A DNA stretch of 64,000 nt from Pelomonas sp052436255 (GCA_052436255.1 JBQVNP010000008.1:1-64000); one strand, 5' to 3'. Shown: positions 44,056 to 55,261, counted from the stretch's first letter. The notes: generated from the sequence alone by a model not told the origin. Numbers and translations: made by a program.

Positions 44056-46629
44056 TCAGCCTTGCGCGATGCGCTTGGCCAGATGGGCCAGCGCTTCTTC
44101 CACCTGGTCCACCAGCACCAGGCACAGGTCACCGGGCTGCAGGCGCGAGAGCGCCCGATCGATGGCCGTGAACTCGCCGATGATTTCCTCGACATGCCGG
44201 GTGCGTGATGCGCCTTGCAGTCCGGCGCGCAGCAGCGCGACGACCTCGCCGGCGGCGCGGCCGCGCTGGCAGGCGTCTTCGTAGAGGATGACCTCGTCGA
44301 AGGCGGCGCCAAGGATCTCGGTCTGCACGCGGATGTCCTCGTCGCGCCGGTCGCCCGCGCCGCTGATGACGACGCTGCGCGTCTTGGCCGGCAGCGCCGC
44401 CACGGCGCCGACCAGGGCCTTCATCGCATCACCGTTGTGGCCGTAGTCGGCGATGACGGTGGCGCCGCGGTAGTCCATGACATTGAATCGGCCAGGCGCG
44501 TTATCGGCATCGTTGGAGAAGCTGCCGACGCCGCGGCGGATGGTGTCCCAGTCCAGCCCCACGGCCCAGGCGGCAGCGACCGAGGCCATCGCGTTCTCGA
44601 CCTGGAAGCCGATCAGGCCGCCGCGCGTGATCGGGATGTCGCGCAGCGGGATGCTCTCCCGCCACACGCCCTGCGCGGCGACGAGCTGGTCGCCGTCGAC
44701 ATAGACACAGCGCTTGCCCTGGGCGCGGTGCGTGGCCATCACCGGGTGGTGACGGTCGGCCGCGAAGTAGATGACCTGGCCGGGGCAGACGGCGGACATG
44801 CCTGCCGTCAGCGGGTCCGCGGCGTTCAGCACGGCATAGCCGCCGGGCGCGACGTTCTGCACGATGACGCGCTTGACCAGGATGAGGTCTTCGGCCGTGT
44901 TCAGGAAGTTCATGCCCAGGTGGTCGCCCGCCCCGACATTGGTGACGACGGCGACCTGGCAGCGGTCGAAGCCCAGGCCCTCGCGCAGGATGCCGCCCCG
45001 CGCGGTCTCCAGCACGGCGGCTTCGACGTCCGGGTGCATCAACACGTTGCGCGCGCTCTTGGGGCCGGAGCAGTCGCCGCTGTCGATCTGGCGGCCATCG
45101 ACATAGACGCCGTCGGTGTTGGTCATGCCGACCTTGAGGCCGCAGCTGGCGAACATGTGGGCGATCAGCCGCGTGACCGTCGTCTTGCCATTGGTGCCCG
45201 TGACGGCGACGACCGGGATGCGGCCGTCCTCGGCCATGCCGCCGGATTTATGCCCCATGCCGAACAAGTGGCCGACGATGGCCTCGCCGACGTTGCGGCC
45301 CTTGCCGTAGCTCGGGCTCAGGTGCATGCGCAGGCCCGGCGCAGCGTTCACTTCGACGATGCCGCCGCTGATCTCCTCCAGCGGGCGCAGCACTGTCTCG
45401 GCAACGACATCGACGCCGCAGACATGCAGTCCCACAACCTGGGCAGCCGCGATGGCGCGGGCGGCGACTTCCGGATGCACGTCGTCCGTCACGTCGGTGG
45501 CGGTGCCGCCGGTGGACAGGTTGGCGTTGTTGCGCAGGATGACGCGTTGGCCCTTCTCGGGGACGGACTCGGGGGTCAGGTCTTGCTGAGTCAGGCGTGC
45601 AACGGCGATGTCGTCGAAGCGGATCTTGGTCAGCGACGTGGCATGGCCGTCACCGCGCTTGGGGTCGGCATTGACCTTGTCGACCAGCTGCTTGACGGTG
45701 TGAATGCCGTCACCGATGACATGCGGAGGGTCGCGGCGCGCGGCGGCGATGAGCTTGTCGCCGATGACGAGCAGGCGGTAGTCCGAACCGGGCAAGAACT
45801 TCTCGACCATGACGGTGCCGATCTCGTCGGCCGCCTTGTAGGCCGCCGCGATGCCTTCGCGCGTCGTCACGTTGACGGTCACGCCCTTGCCCTGGTTGCC
45901 GTCCTGCGGCTTGACGACGACGGGCAGACCGATCTCCTGAGCCACTTCCCAGGCGTCGTCCGCCGACTCGACCGGGCGGCCGATGGGCACCGGCACGCCG
46001 GCGGCCTGCAGCAGGCGCTTGCAGAGGTCCTTGTCCTGGGCGATGGATTCGCTGACGGCGCTGGTCGCGTCGACCTCGGCGGCCCAGATGCGACGCTGCT
46101 TGGCGCCCCAGCCGAACTGCACCAGGCTGCCCTGCGTCAGACGGCGGTAGGGGATGCCGCGCGCCAGCGCTGCGTCGACGATGGAGCCGGTCGATGGGCC
46201 CAGGCGGATGTCCTCGTCGAGCTCGCGCAATTGCGCCAGCACGGCGTCGGCATCGAATTCGCTGCCGTCCAGCGCCGCGTTGACCAGCTTGATCGCATGC
46301 TCGAAGGCCAGGCGGCCGACGTCTTCCTCGCTGTACTCGACGACGATCTGGTAGGTGCCGGCCTCCGGCGTGACGTGCGTCTGGCTGAAGGTGACCGGGC
46401 AGCCGGCCTGGGCCTGCAGCGCCAGCGTGGCCTGCTCCAGCACCTGGGCCAGCGAGGCGTCGGTGCGCAGCTCGCCGATGGTCGGGAAGAGCTGGCGCAG
46501 GCGCGACTCGAAGCCGGGCAGGCGTTCGAGCGAACGCTCGGACTCGGTGCAATGCACGACGGCCTCGATGGCGGTGTGGCGGCTCCACATATTGGGGCCG
46601 CGCAGCGCGCGGGTGCGTGAAACGTCCAT
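44056..46629 (-). CDS. cphA: Cyanophycin synthetase
   Basis: 857 residues, usual CphA size. It polymerises Asp and Arg into multi-L-arginyl-poly-L-aspartate. An N-terminal domain (to about 160) is followed by an ATP-grasp domain (about 210-480: PVVVKPQDGNQGKGVTVNV, GIVEVNAAPGLRMHLSPS) that adds Asp, then a Mur-ligase-like domain with an intact P-loop VAVTGTNGKTTVTRLI that adds Arg, and C-terminal DYGHNGDAM. The gene lies 12 bases after cphA', so they form one operon. cphB and other cyanophycin breakdown genes are absent from the window. Confidence 0.97.
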   Translation of the reverse strand: MDVSRTRALRGPNMWSRHTAIEAVVHCTESERSLERLPGFESRLRQLFPTIGELRTDASLAQVLEQATLALQAQAGCPVTFSQTHVTPEAGTYQIVVEYSEEDVGRLAFEHAIKLVNAALDGSEFDADAVLAQLRELDEDIRLGPSTGSIVDAALARGIPYRRLTQGSLVQFGWGAKQRRIWAAEVDATSAVSESIAQDKDLCKRLLQAAGVPVPIGRPVESADDAWEVAQEIGLPVVVKPQDGNQGKGVTVNVTTREGIAAAYKAADEIGTVMVEKFLPGSDYRLLVIGDKLIAAARRDPPHVIGDGIHTVKQLVDKVNADPKRGDGHATSLTKIRFDDIAVARLTQQDLTPESVPEKGQRVILRNNANLSTGGTATDVTDDVHPEVAARAIAAAQVVGLHVCGVDVVAETVLRPLEEISGGIVEVNAAPGLRMHLSPSYGKGRNVGEAIVGHLFGMGHKSGGMAEDGRIPVVAVTGTNGKTTVTRLIAHMFASCGLKVGMTNTDGVYVDGRQIDSGDCSGPKSARNVLMHPDVEAAVLETARGGILREGLGFDRCQVAVVTNVGAGDHLGMNFLNTAEDLILVKRVIVQNVAPGGYAVLNAADPLTAGMSAVCPGQVIYFAADRHHPVMATHRAQGKRCVYVDGDQLVAAQGVWRESIPLRDIPITRGGLIGFQVENAMASVAAAWAVGLDWDTIRRGVGSFSNDADNAPGRFNVMDYRGATVIADYGHNGDAMKALVGAVAALPAKTRSVVISGAGDRRDEDIRVQTEILGAAFDEVILYEDACQRGRAAGEVVALLRAGLQGASRTRHVEEIIGEFTAIDRALSRLQPGDLCLVLVDQVEEALAHLAKRIAQG

Positions 46630-46641
46630 GGGTTTTTGGAG

Positions 46642-48828
46642 TTAGGCGAGGTGGAGTTCGGGCACGAAGGTGTCGAGGCCGGCGGCGATCAGTTCGGGCG
46701 AGATGCCCAGCGCCCAGGCAGCCGCAACGGCGGCAAGCAGGGTGGGCGCGTCGGCGGCCTGGGCGCCGAAGCGGCGCAGCAGGGCCTCGATGTTGGCCCC
46801 GGGCGTCTCCGCCGGGCCCTGGGCCAGCACGGCGGCGCCGCCGCGCAGGAAGACGGCGCGGCCGCCCCGGTCACGGTGATGCTGGATGGCGTCCAGCCGG
46901 CCGTCCTCGGCATAGAAGACGACCTCGCCATCACTCAGCTCGGCCATGTCGACCAGGCGCGGATGCGCGGCATGCAGCACGCTGGCGCCTTCGCTGAGCA
47001 CCACGTCGATCTGGGTGCGCAGCACCTTGTAGAGCTGGTTCTCGTCCTGCACGTCGAACTCGGCCAGCGCGGCGATGCCGTCCATGTCGGTGACCACGCC
47101 GACCTGGCAACGGTCGTAGGCGAGGCCGTCGCGCAGCACCGAGGCGGGGTCGTTCTCGATGACCACGGCATTGACGCCGCGGTTCATCAGCAGGCGGTGG
47201 GCGGCGTCCCAGCGGGCGCTGTCCTTCTTCTCGACGCGGCGCGTGCCGAGGAAGAGGCCGTCGCGGCAGGCCAGGCCGACATGGCGGCCGTTGAGGTGCA
47301 GCAGCCAGGCGACCAGGCGCGAGATCTGCGCGCCGCCGCGCGAGCCGGCCACGCCGACGATGGGGATGCGGCCGCTCTCGTCCTCGGCGAAGAGGTGGTC
47401 GATGATGGCCTGGCCCACCGGCTGGGGCGAGCCGCCGGCGGGCTTGAGGTGCATCAGCAGGCCCGGGCCGGCATTCACCTCGACGACGGCGCCGCCGGTC
47501 TCGGCGAGCGGCTTGGAGATGTCCTCGGTGACGAGGTCGACACCGGCGATGTCCAGGCCGATGGTGCGCGCCGCCAGCGACACCGCATGCGCGACCTCTG
47601 GGTGGACCTCGGGCGTGCAGTCGATGGCGACATTGCCGTTGCGCTGGATCAGCACCGACTTGCCGGCCCGCGGTACGGTCTCGGCCGCAACGCCCTGGCG
47701 CTTCAGGTCCAGCAGCACGACGGGATCTTCGCCGAGGGTAATGCGGTTGAGCGGGAAGTCCTCGGTCAGGCCGCGGCGCGGGTCGGTGTTGATCTGCAGG
47801 TCGATGAGTTCGGCGACCGTGTGCACGCCGTCGCCATGCACCCACGCCGCCTCGCCGCGCGCCGCAGCCACCACCTGGCCGCCGACGACCAGCACGCGGT
47901 GCTCGTTGCCGCGGATGTAGCGCTCCACCAGCACGGACGAGCCTTCGGCGTCGGCCAGCTTGAAGGCGGCCTCGCAGTCGGCTTCGTTGGCGATGTCCAG
48001 CGTGACGCCGCGGCCGTGGTTGCCGTCGCTGGGCTTGATGACGACAGGCAGGCCCAGGTCCTGAGCGGCGCGCCAGGCTTCGGCGGCGCTCTTGACTTCC
48101 TCGCCGGCCGGCACCGGCACGCCGACAGCCTTGAGCAAGGTCTTGGTCAGGTCCTTGTCGCCAGCGATGCCTTCGGCGATGGCGCTGGTCATGTCGGTCT
48201 CGGCCGTCCAGATGCGGCGCTGGCGCGCGCCGTGGCCGAGCTGCACGAGGTTGCCGTCGTTCAGGCGGATGTGAGGAATTCGCCGGTCGGTGGCCGCCGC
48301 GACGATGGCCGCCGTGGAGGGCCCCAGGTAGCAGTCGTCCAGCTTCTCGCGCACGCGCGTCACGGCGGCCGGTACGTCGAAGGGCTGGTCGTTGATCATG
48401 GCCATGATGAGGGCGTGGCCCTCGGCCAGTGCCGCACGCGCCACCTGCTCGTCGCGGGCGCGGAAGACCATGCGGTAGACGCCGCGCTGGGAGGTCGAGC
48501 GCGTCTGGCCAAAGCCGGTGGGCATGCCGGAAAGGTTGAGCAGCTCGATGACGATGTGCTCCAGCACATGGCCCATCCAGGTGCCGCCGCGCAGGCGCTC
48601 GATGAAGCCGCCGCGCTCGCCGACGCCGCAATGGTGCTCGATCAGGTTGGGCAGGGCGGCCGTCAACCGGTCGTTGAAGCCGGGCAGCAGGTGGCTGGGG
48701 TGGTCCTCCAGCTCGCCCAGGTCCAGCCAGACCTCCAGCACGGGCCGGTAGGTCCACATGTTGGGGCCGCGCAGGTAGTTGATGCGCAAGAGCTTGATGT
48801 CTTCGCGGATGTCTTGTTTTTTGCTCAT
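46642..48828 (-). CDS. cphA': Second cyanophycin-synthetase-like protein with a degenerate Mur-ligase P-loop
   Basis: 728 residues from ATG (MSKKQDIREDIKLLRINY). The ATP-grasp half is well kept (PVVIKPSDGNHGRGVTLDI, AVVEVNAGPGLLMHLKPA). In the Mur-ligase half the P-loop reads VGVAGSRGGAQISRL instead of GTNGKTT, so it lost the Gly-Lys-Thr needed to bind ATP there. The C-terminus is also about 130 residues shorter than CphA. Burkholderiales such as Cupriavidus carry such a cphA' beside cphA. It probably supports CphA (primer formation or a subunit) instead of making polymer alone. First gene of the minus-strand pair. Confidence 0.93.
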   Translation of the reverse strand: MSKKQDIREDIKLLRINYLRGPNMWTYRPVLEVWLDLGELEDHPSHLLPGFNDRLTAALPNLIEHHCGVGERGGFIERLRGGTWMGHVLEHIVIELLNLSGMPTGFGQTRSTSQRGVYRMVFRARDEQVARAALAEGHALIMAMINDQPFDVPAAVTRVREKLDDCYLGPSTAAIVAAATDRRIPHIRLNDGNLVQLGHGARQRRIWTAETDMTSAIAEGIAGDKDLTKTLLKAVGVPVPAGEEVKSAAEAWRAAQDLGLPVVIKPSDGNHGRGVTLDIANEADCEAAFKLADAEGSSVLVERYIRGNEHRVLVVGGQVVAAARGEAAWVHGDGVHTVAELIDLQINTDPRRGLTEDFPLNRITLGEDPVVLLDLKRQGVAAETVPRAGKSVLIQRNGNVAIDCTPEVHPEVAHAVSLAARTIGLDIAGVDLVTEDISKPLAETGGAVVEVNAGPGLLMHLKPAGGSPQPVGQAIIDHLFAEDESGRIPIVGVAGSRGGAQISRLVAWLLHLNGRHVGLACRDGLFLGTRRVEKKDSARWDAAHRLLMNRGVNAVVIENDPASVLRDGLAYDRCQVGVVTDMDGIAALAEFDVQDENQLYKVLRTQIDVVLSEGASVLHAAHPRLVDMAELSDGEVVFYAEDGRLDAIQHHRDRGGRAVFLRGGAAVLAQGPAETPGANIEALLRRFGAQAADAPTLLAAVAAAWALGISPELIAAGLDTFVPELHLA

Positions 48829-48917
48829 GAGATCAAGGGTAGGCGCCGCGGGCGCTGGGAATTGTGCGCTGAAGTCATGGCGGAGAATTGCTGCCGCCTG
48901 CTGGAGCCAACAAGAAC

Positions 48918-51161
48918 ATGCAAGACCTTCCCATCGCAACGCCCCATCCGCAAACAGCCGCCCTTCAAGGGCGGCTCGTGGCTGGCGAGAACGTGGTGGC
49001 GACGCTGGAGGTTGACCTGGACACGCAAGGCCGCTTCGGCCAGGGTCTGGTTGCACTGACGAATTCACGCCTGCTGGCCTTTGATCCGGCCGCCGGGAAC
49101 TGGGCCGAGCACCCGCTGGCCCCGGGCCAGAGCCTCAAGCTCAGCGACCACGGCGGCCTGGCTTTCATGGAGCTGTTCGACGCCGGGGGACGGCTGGCCC
49201 GCTGGCGCTTCACCCTTGCCTGCAACCCGGCGGCGGTGCGCCTGGTTGACGCCTTCGAGCGCGAGGTGCAGCGGCTGGCCGGCCATGCCGTTCCGGTGGA
49301 CGACGCCGAGGGCGAGGACTCGTCCTTCGATTTCGGCGAGGCCAGCAAGCCGTCCAGCACCTGGGTGCTGCTGCGCCTGTGGCGCTTTGCCCGGCCCTAC
49401 CAGGGCCAGCTCTTGCTGGGCTTTGCGCTGATGCTGGGCGCCACCGGTGCGACGCTGGTGTCACCCTATCTGACGATGCCGCTGATGGATCGGGTGCTGA
49501 TCCCCTTCCAGAACGGCCAGCAGATCGACCCCGGCCTGGTCGGCCTGCTGCTGAGTGGCCTGTTCGGCGCCGCGCTGCTGTCCTGGGGCCTGGGCTGGGC
49601 CAAGACCTATCTGCTGTCGCTGGTGTCCGAGCGCATCGCGGCCGACCTGCGCACGGCCACCTTCGAGCATTTGCTGGGGCTGTCGCTGGAGTACTTCGGC
49701 AACAAGCGCACGGGCGACCTGATGGCGCGCATCGGCTCCGAGACGGACCGCATCTCGGTCTTTCTGAGCCTGCATGCGCTGGACTTCATCACCGACGTGC
49801 TGATGCTCGCGATGACCTCCATCATCCTGTTCAGCATCCACCCCGGCCTGGCTCTGGCCACGCTGGTGCCGCTGCCCTTCATCGCCTGGCTGATCCACCT
49901 GGTGCGCGACCGGCTGCGCACGGGCTTCGAGAAGATCGACCGGGTCTGGGGCGAGGTCACCAACATCCTGGCCGATACCATCCCCGGCATCCGCGTGGTC
50001 AAGGCGTTCGCACAGGAGCGGCGTGAGGCGGCGCGTTTCCGCGACGCCAACCAGAAGAACCTGCAGGTCAACGACAGGCTCAACAAGACCTGGAGCCTGT
50101 TCACGCCCAGCGTGGCACTGCTGACGGAGATGGGCCTGTTGGTGGTCTGGGGCGTGGGCATCTGGCTGATCTCGCACCAGAGCATCACCGTCGGCACCTT
50201 GACGGCTTTCCTGGCCTATATCGGGCGCTTCTACGGCCGGCTGGATTCGATGAGCCGCATCGTCTCGGTCACGCAGAAGGCGGCGGCCGGGGCCAAGCGC
50301 ATCTTCGACATCCTCGACCATGTCTCCAACGTGCCCGACCCGGTCAACCCGCAGCGCTTCGAGAACGTGACCGGTGCCATCTCCCTGCAGGGCGTGAACT
50401 TCCGCTATGGCTCGCGCTCGGTGATCCGGTCGCTGAACCTGGACATCCGGCCGGGCGAGATGGTCGGCCTGGTGGGCCACAGCGGCTCGGGCAAGAGCAC
50501 GCTGGTCAACCTGATCTGCCGCTTCTACGACGTGACCGAAGGCAGCATCAAGGTTGACGGCGTGGACCTGCGACGCATCAAGGTGACTGATTACCGCCGC
50601 CACATCGGGCTGGTGCTGCAGGAGCCCTTTCTGTTCTTCGGCAGCATCGCCGAGAACATCGCCTACGGCAAGCCCGAGGCGACGCGCGAGGAGATCGTCG
50701 CGGCGGCCCGCGCCGCCCATGCGCACGAGTTCATCCTGCGCCTGCCGCATGGCTATGACAGCTTGGTCGGCGAGCGCGGCCAGGGGCTGTCGGGGGGCGA
50801 GCGTCAGCGCATTTCCATCGCCCGCGCGCTGCTGATCAACCCGGCCGTCCTCATCCTCGACGAGGCGACGAGCGCCGTCGACACCGAGACCGAGAAGGAG
50901 ATCCAGAAGGCGCTGGACAACCTGGTGAAGGGCCGCACGACGATTGCCATCGCCCACCGGCTGTCGACGCTGCGCAAGGCCGACCGCCTGGTCGTCATGG
51001 ATCGCGGCGAGATCGTCGAGCTGGGGCCGCATGACGAGCTGATCGCCATGCAGGGCCACTACTGGCGGCTGTGGGAAGCGCAGGCCCGCCGCGTCGACCA
51101 GGAAGACCTGGAAGAACACGAGCTGGCCCCCAACCCCAGCGCGCACACGGAGAACGCATGA
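48918..51161 (+). CDS. Cyanophycin-locus ABC exporter with an N-terminal PH-like region
   Basis: 747 residues from ATG (MQDLPIATPHPQTAALQG). The first 150 residues are not part of a standard exporter: QGLVALTNSRLLAFDPAAG and LARWRFTLACNPAAVRLVD look like a bacterial PH/GRAM-type beta domain (inference). A type I exporter transmembrane domain follows (about 160-450), then the ATPase with Walker A GHSGSGKST, Q-loop LQEPFLF, signature GLSGGERQR, Walker B AVLILDEATS and switch His in AIAHRLST. It is divergent from cphA' (89-base gap) and couples to DUF1854 through an ATGA overlap. Related loci pair it with cyanophycin genes; the substrate is unknown. Confidence 0.92.
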   Translation: MQDLPIATPHPQTAALQGRLVAGENVVATLEVDLDTQGRFGQGLVALTNSRLLAFDPAAGNWAEHPLAPGQSLKLSDHGGLAFMELFDAGGRLARWRFTLACNPAAVRLVDAFEREVQRLAGHAVPVDDAEGEDSSFDFGEASKPSSTWVLLRLWRFARPYQGQLLLGFALMLGATGATLVSPYLTMPLMDRVLIPFQNGQQIDPGLVGLLLSGLFGAALLSWGLGWAKTYLLSLVSERIAADLRTATFEHLLGLSLEYFGNKRTGDLMARIGSETDRISVFLSLHALDFITDVLMLAMTSIILFSIHPGLALATLVPLPFIAWLIHLVRDRLRTGFEKIDRVWGEVTNILADTIPGIRVVKAFAQERREAARFRDANQKNLQVNDRLNKTWSLFTPSVALLTEMGLLVVWGVGIWLISHQSITVGTLTAFLAYIGRFYGRLDSMSRIVSVTQKAAAGAKRIFDILDHVSNVPDPVNPQRFENVTGAISLQGVNFRYGSRSVIRSLNLDIRPGEMVGLVGHSGSGKSTLVNLICRFYDVTEGSIKVDGVDLRRIKVTDYRRHIGLVLQEPFLFFGSIAENIAYGKPEATREEIVAAARAAHAHEFILRLPHGYDSLVGERGQGLSGGERQRISIARALLINPAVLILDEATSAVDTETEKEIQKALDNLVKGRTTIAIAHRLSTLRKADRLVVMDRGEIVELGPHDELIAMQGHYWRLWEAQARRVDQEDLEEHELAPNPSAHTENA

Positions 51162-51631
51162 CCGACCTGCCTTTCCGCGACCTGGTGCTGGACGCCTTCG
51201 GCAAGCTGGTGCTGATCGATCTTGACGGCGTCGCCCATGTGGGCGTGACGCCCGTGCGCGCCCACCCGATTTCCGCGCCCGACGAGGGCTTGAGCCTGGT
51301 CGGCGTGCACGGCCATGAGCTGGCCTGGGTGAGGCGCCTGTCGGCGCTGCCGGACGGCCCGCGCCGGTTGCTCGAAGCCGAGCTGGCCGCACGCGAGTTC
51401 CACCCGACGCTCAAGCGCCTGATCTCCGTGAACACCTTTGCCACGCCAAGCACCTGGCGCGTCGAGACGGACCGCGGCGAGGTCGACTTCGTGCTGAAGA
51501 GCGAGGAAGACATCCGCCGCCTGGACGAGGGCCGGCTGCTGATCACTTCCAGCCATGGCGTGCAGATGCAGGTGCCTGACCGCTGGGCGCTGGACAAGCA
51601 GTCCAAGAAGCTGCTGGAACGCTTTCTTTGA
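51158..51631 (+). CDS. DUF1854 family protein of the cyanophycin locus
   Basis: 157 residues from ATG (MTDLPFRDLVLDAFGKLVLI), starting within the stop of the exporter gene (ATGA). DUF1854 members are small soluble proteins found next to this ABC exporter and cphA genes in Burkholderiales. Seen: VGVTPVRAHPISAPDEGLSL, HELAWVRRLSALP, LISVNTFATPSTWRVETDRG and a C-terminal QSKKLLERFL. There is no signal peptide, so it is cytosolic and probably binds the exporter. Function is unknown. Confidence 0.9.
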   Translation: MTDLPFRDLVLDAFGKLVLIDLDGVAHVGVTPVRAHPISAPDEGLSLVGVHGHELAWVRRLSALPDGPRRLLEAELAAREFHPTLKRLISVNTFATPSTWRVETDRGEVDFVLKSEEDIRRLDEGRLLITSSHGVQMQVPDRWALDKQSKKLLERFL

Positions 51632-51773
51632 GGAGCGGCTGGCGCTGAGCCGGGTATTGCGGGCCGAGCGCTGGGTCGCTCCGAGCCGCGGCTCAACGCC
51701 GCAAGCAGCGCCGTCCCCTGGGGGGCGACCAGGACTGCCGGCGTTCAGCCGGCGCGGGACTGGGCGAGGGGCT
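51632..51773. repeat. GC-rich structured intergenic segment
   Basis: A 142-base gap between the convergent DUF1854 gene and bfr. It has nested short palindromes (GAGCCGCGGCTC near 51691, GTCCCCTGGGGGGC near 51717, CGCCGGCTGAACGCCGGC on the minus strand). The CCCC-TGG-GGG core resembles the repeats at 9872 and in fmt. No coding frame is convincing. Confidence 0.45.
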
Positions 51774-52244
51774 TCAGGACGCCATCTGCGACTGCAGGTA
51801 GTTCTGCTCGCCAACGGCGTTGACCAGCTCCAGCTGGGTTTCGAGGTGGTCGATGTGCTCTTCGGTGTCGTCCAGGATCTGCACGAAGAGCTCGCGCGAC
51901 ACGTAGTCGCGCACGCTCTCGCAGTAGGCCACGGCCTCCTTCAGATGCACGTGCGAGGCTTTCTCAATGATGAGGTCGCAACGCATCGTCTCGACGGCGT
52001 TCTCGCCGATGTAGAGCTTGCCCAGGTCCTGCAGGTTGGGCAGGCCGTCCAGGGTCAACACGCGCTCGATGAGCTTGTCGGCGTGCTTCATCTCCTCGAT
52101 GGACTCTTCGTATTCGTGCTTGGCCATCTTCAGCAGCCCCCAGTTCTTCAGCATGCGGGCATGCAGGAAGTACTGGTTGATGGCGGTCAGCTCCAGCTTG
52201 AGTTGCTGGTTCAGGTGGACGATGACTTGAGGGTCGCCTTGCAT
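51774..52244 (-). CDS. bfr: Bacterioferritin
   Basis: 156 residues. The haem-containing ferritin stores iron as a 24-mer. The heme-ligand Met is in the EEMKHADKLIERVL region (residue about 52), with ferroxidase Glu18 (LKLELTAINQYF), Glu51/His54 in the same motif, Glu94 (DLIIEKASH) and Glu127/His130 (EEHIDHLE) all present. It is divergent from bfd, which holds the partner ferredoxin, over a 106-base gap with a Fur-like site. Confidence 0.97.
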   Translation of the reverse strand: MQGDPQVIVHLNQQLKLELTAINQYFLHARMLKNWGLLKMAKHEYEESIEEMKHADKLIERVLTLDGLPNLQDLGKLYIGENAVETMRCDLIIEKASHVHLKEAVAYCESVRDYVSRELFVQILDDTEEHIDHLETQLELVNAVGEQNYLQSQMAS

Positions 52245-52313
52245 GACGGGCTCCGAAACGTGAAATTGGTTGGCAGTATCCCCAGCGGATGCCCTTCAGC
52301 GAAACCGCTCTTT

Positions 52314-52340
52314 TTGCAAATGAGACAGATTCGCATTAGA
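52314..52340. promoter_or_regulatory. Candidate Fur box between bfr and bfd
   Basis: TTGCAAATGAGACAGATTCGCATTAGAC contains AATGAG and CGCATT arms around a central ACAGATT, close to the betaproteobacterial Fur site AATGAGAATNATTCGCATT. The bfd ATG starts 11 bases after it. Iron-dependent control of bfd, released under iron limitation, is expected. Confidence 0.65.
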
Positions 52341-52350
52341 CTCCGCATCC

Positions 52351-52575
52351 ATGATTGTTTGCGTCTGCCACCGCGTCTCCGACCGAGACATCGCGATTGC
52401 CGCGTCCAGCGGTTGTCCGAATTTCGAGGCCCTGCAGGACGACCTGCTTGTGGCGACGGCTTGCGGTGCCTGCCGCGACTGCGCCTGCGCGGTCTTCGAG
52501 GAGAGCCGCGTCAAAGGCGGCGGATCGCGAAATCGCGGTATGGCTGTAACGATCCAGCCGTTGCTGTCAGCCTGA
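52351..52575 (+). CDS. bfd: Bacterioferritin-associated ferredoxin
   Basis: 74 residues. Bfd binds a [2Fe-2S] cluster and passes electrons to bacterioferritin to release stored iron. The four Cys are in the family pattern: CVC at the start (MIVCVCHRVSD) and CGACRDC later (TACGACRDCACAVFEE). The C-terminal part is a short basic tail. Just downstream of a Fur-like site and divergent from bfr. A terminator follows the stop. Confidence 0.95.
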   Translation: MIVCVCHRVSDRDIAIAASSGCPNFEALQDDLLVATACGACRDCACAVFEESRVKGGGSRNRGMAVTIQPLLSA

Positions 52576-52589
52576 ACTAGAATGCACCC

Positions 52590-52616
52590 AGGCGCCGACA
52601 TCCGGCGCCTTTTTGT
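52590..52616 (+). terminator. Rho-independent terminator after bfd
   Basis: AGGCGCCG and CGGCGCCT with a short loop, followed by TTTTTGTTGG, starting 14 bases after the bfd stop. A TAGAAT at 52578-52583 just before it could be a -10 for the cold-shock gene. That would put the hairpin at the head of its leader; the terminator reading is simpler. Confidence 0.85.
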
Positions 52617-52699
52617 TGGTCTTGTTTCCTGAACGTCGTTGTGAATTCCGCGGCCGCTCCGGGGCGGGCCACGCAGCACGACAACAGTAAGGAAATTCC

Positions 52700-52915
52700 A
52701 TGAGCACCCTCCAAACCGGCACTGTCAAATGGTTTGACGACGGCAAGGGCTTCGGCTTCATCACGCCGGCCGACGGCAGCAAGGACTTGTTCGCCCACCA
52801 CAGCGAAATCAAGAACAACGGCGGCTTCCGCACCCTGGCCGAAGGCGCCCAGGTCGAATTCGAAGTGAAGCAGGGCCCCAAGGGCCTGCAAGCCGCGAAC
52901 ATCCGTTCGCTGTAA
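52700..52915 (+). CDS. Cold-shock-domain protein
   Basis: 71 residues of the CspA type. RNA-binding motifs RNP1 (GKGFGFITP) and RNP2 (DLFAHHSEI) are intact, as are TVKWFDDGK and GLQAANIRSL. It acts as an RNA chaperone. The gap after bfd (124 bases) is long enough for a regulatory leader. AAGGAA lies 8 bases before the ATG. A strong terminator follows the gene. Confidence 0.96.
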   Translation: MSTLQTGTVKWFDDGKGFGFITPADGSKDLFAHHSEIKNNGGFRTLAEGAQVEFEVKQGPKGLQAANIRSL

Positions 52916-52940
52916 TCCTCACGGCTTCGGCCGTTGAGTC

Positions 52941-52967
52941 AAGCCCGCGCCTTGCGCGGGCTTTGTG
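52941..52967 (+). terminator. Rho-independent terminator after the cold-shock gene
   Basis: AAGCCCGCGC, TT loop, GCGCGGGCTTTG. It lies 25 bases after the stop. A smaller hairpin, ACGGC-TTCG-GCCGT, precedes it at 52921-52934. Confidence 0.9.
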
Positions 52968-52999
52968 CTTTCTGGGCCCGCCCAACGACAATCGCTGCC

Positions 53000-55261
<2,262 letters not shown>

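Noticed and set aside
44215..46620. Long plus-strand open frame opposite cphA
   Set aside because: It is antisense of a well-conserved enzyme, with no start signal and a composition typical of shadow frames.
52578..52616. Possible transcription attenuator in the cold-shock leader
   Set aside because: TAGAAT just before a GC hairpin with T5 could be a promoter plus attenuator, but no -35 at suitable spacing was found. The hairpin is well explained as the bfd terminator.
52639..52656. GAATTCCGCGGCCGCT, looks like cloning sites (EcoRI, NotI)
   Set aside because: Only a short stretch, in the leader of a normal cold-shock gene. A similar chance combination occurs before yajC. GC-rich DNA has many NotI sites, so vector contamination is not supported.
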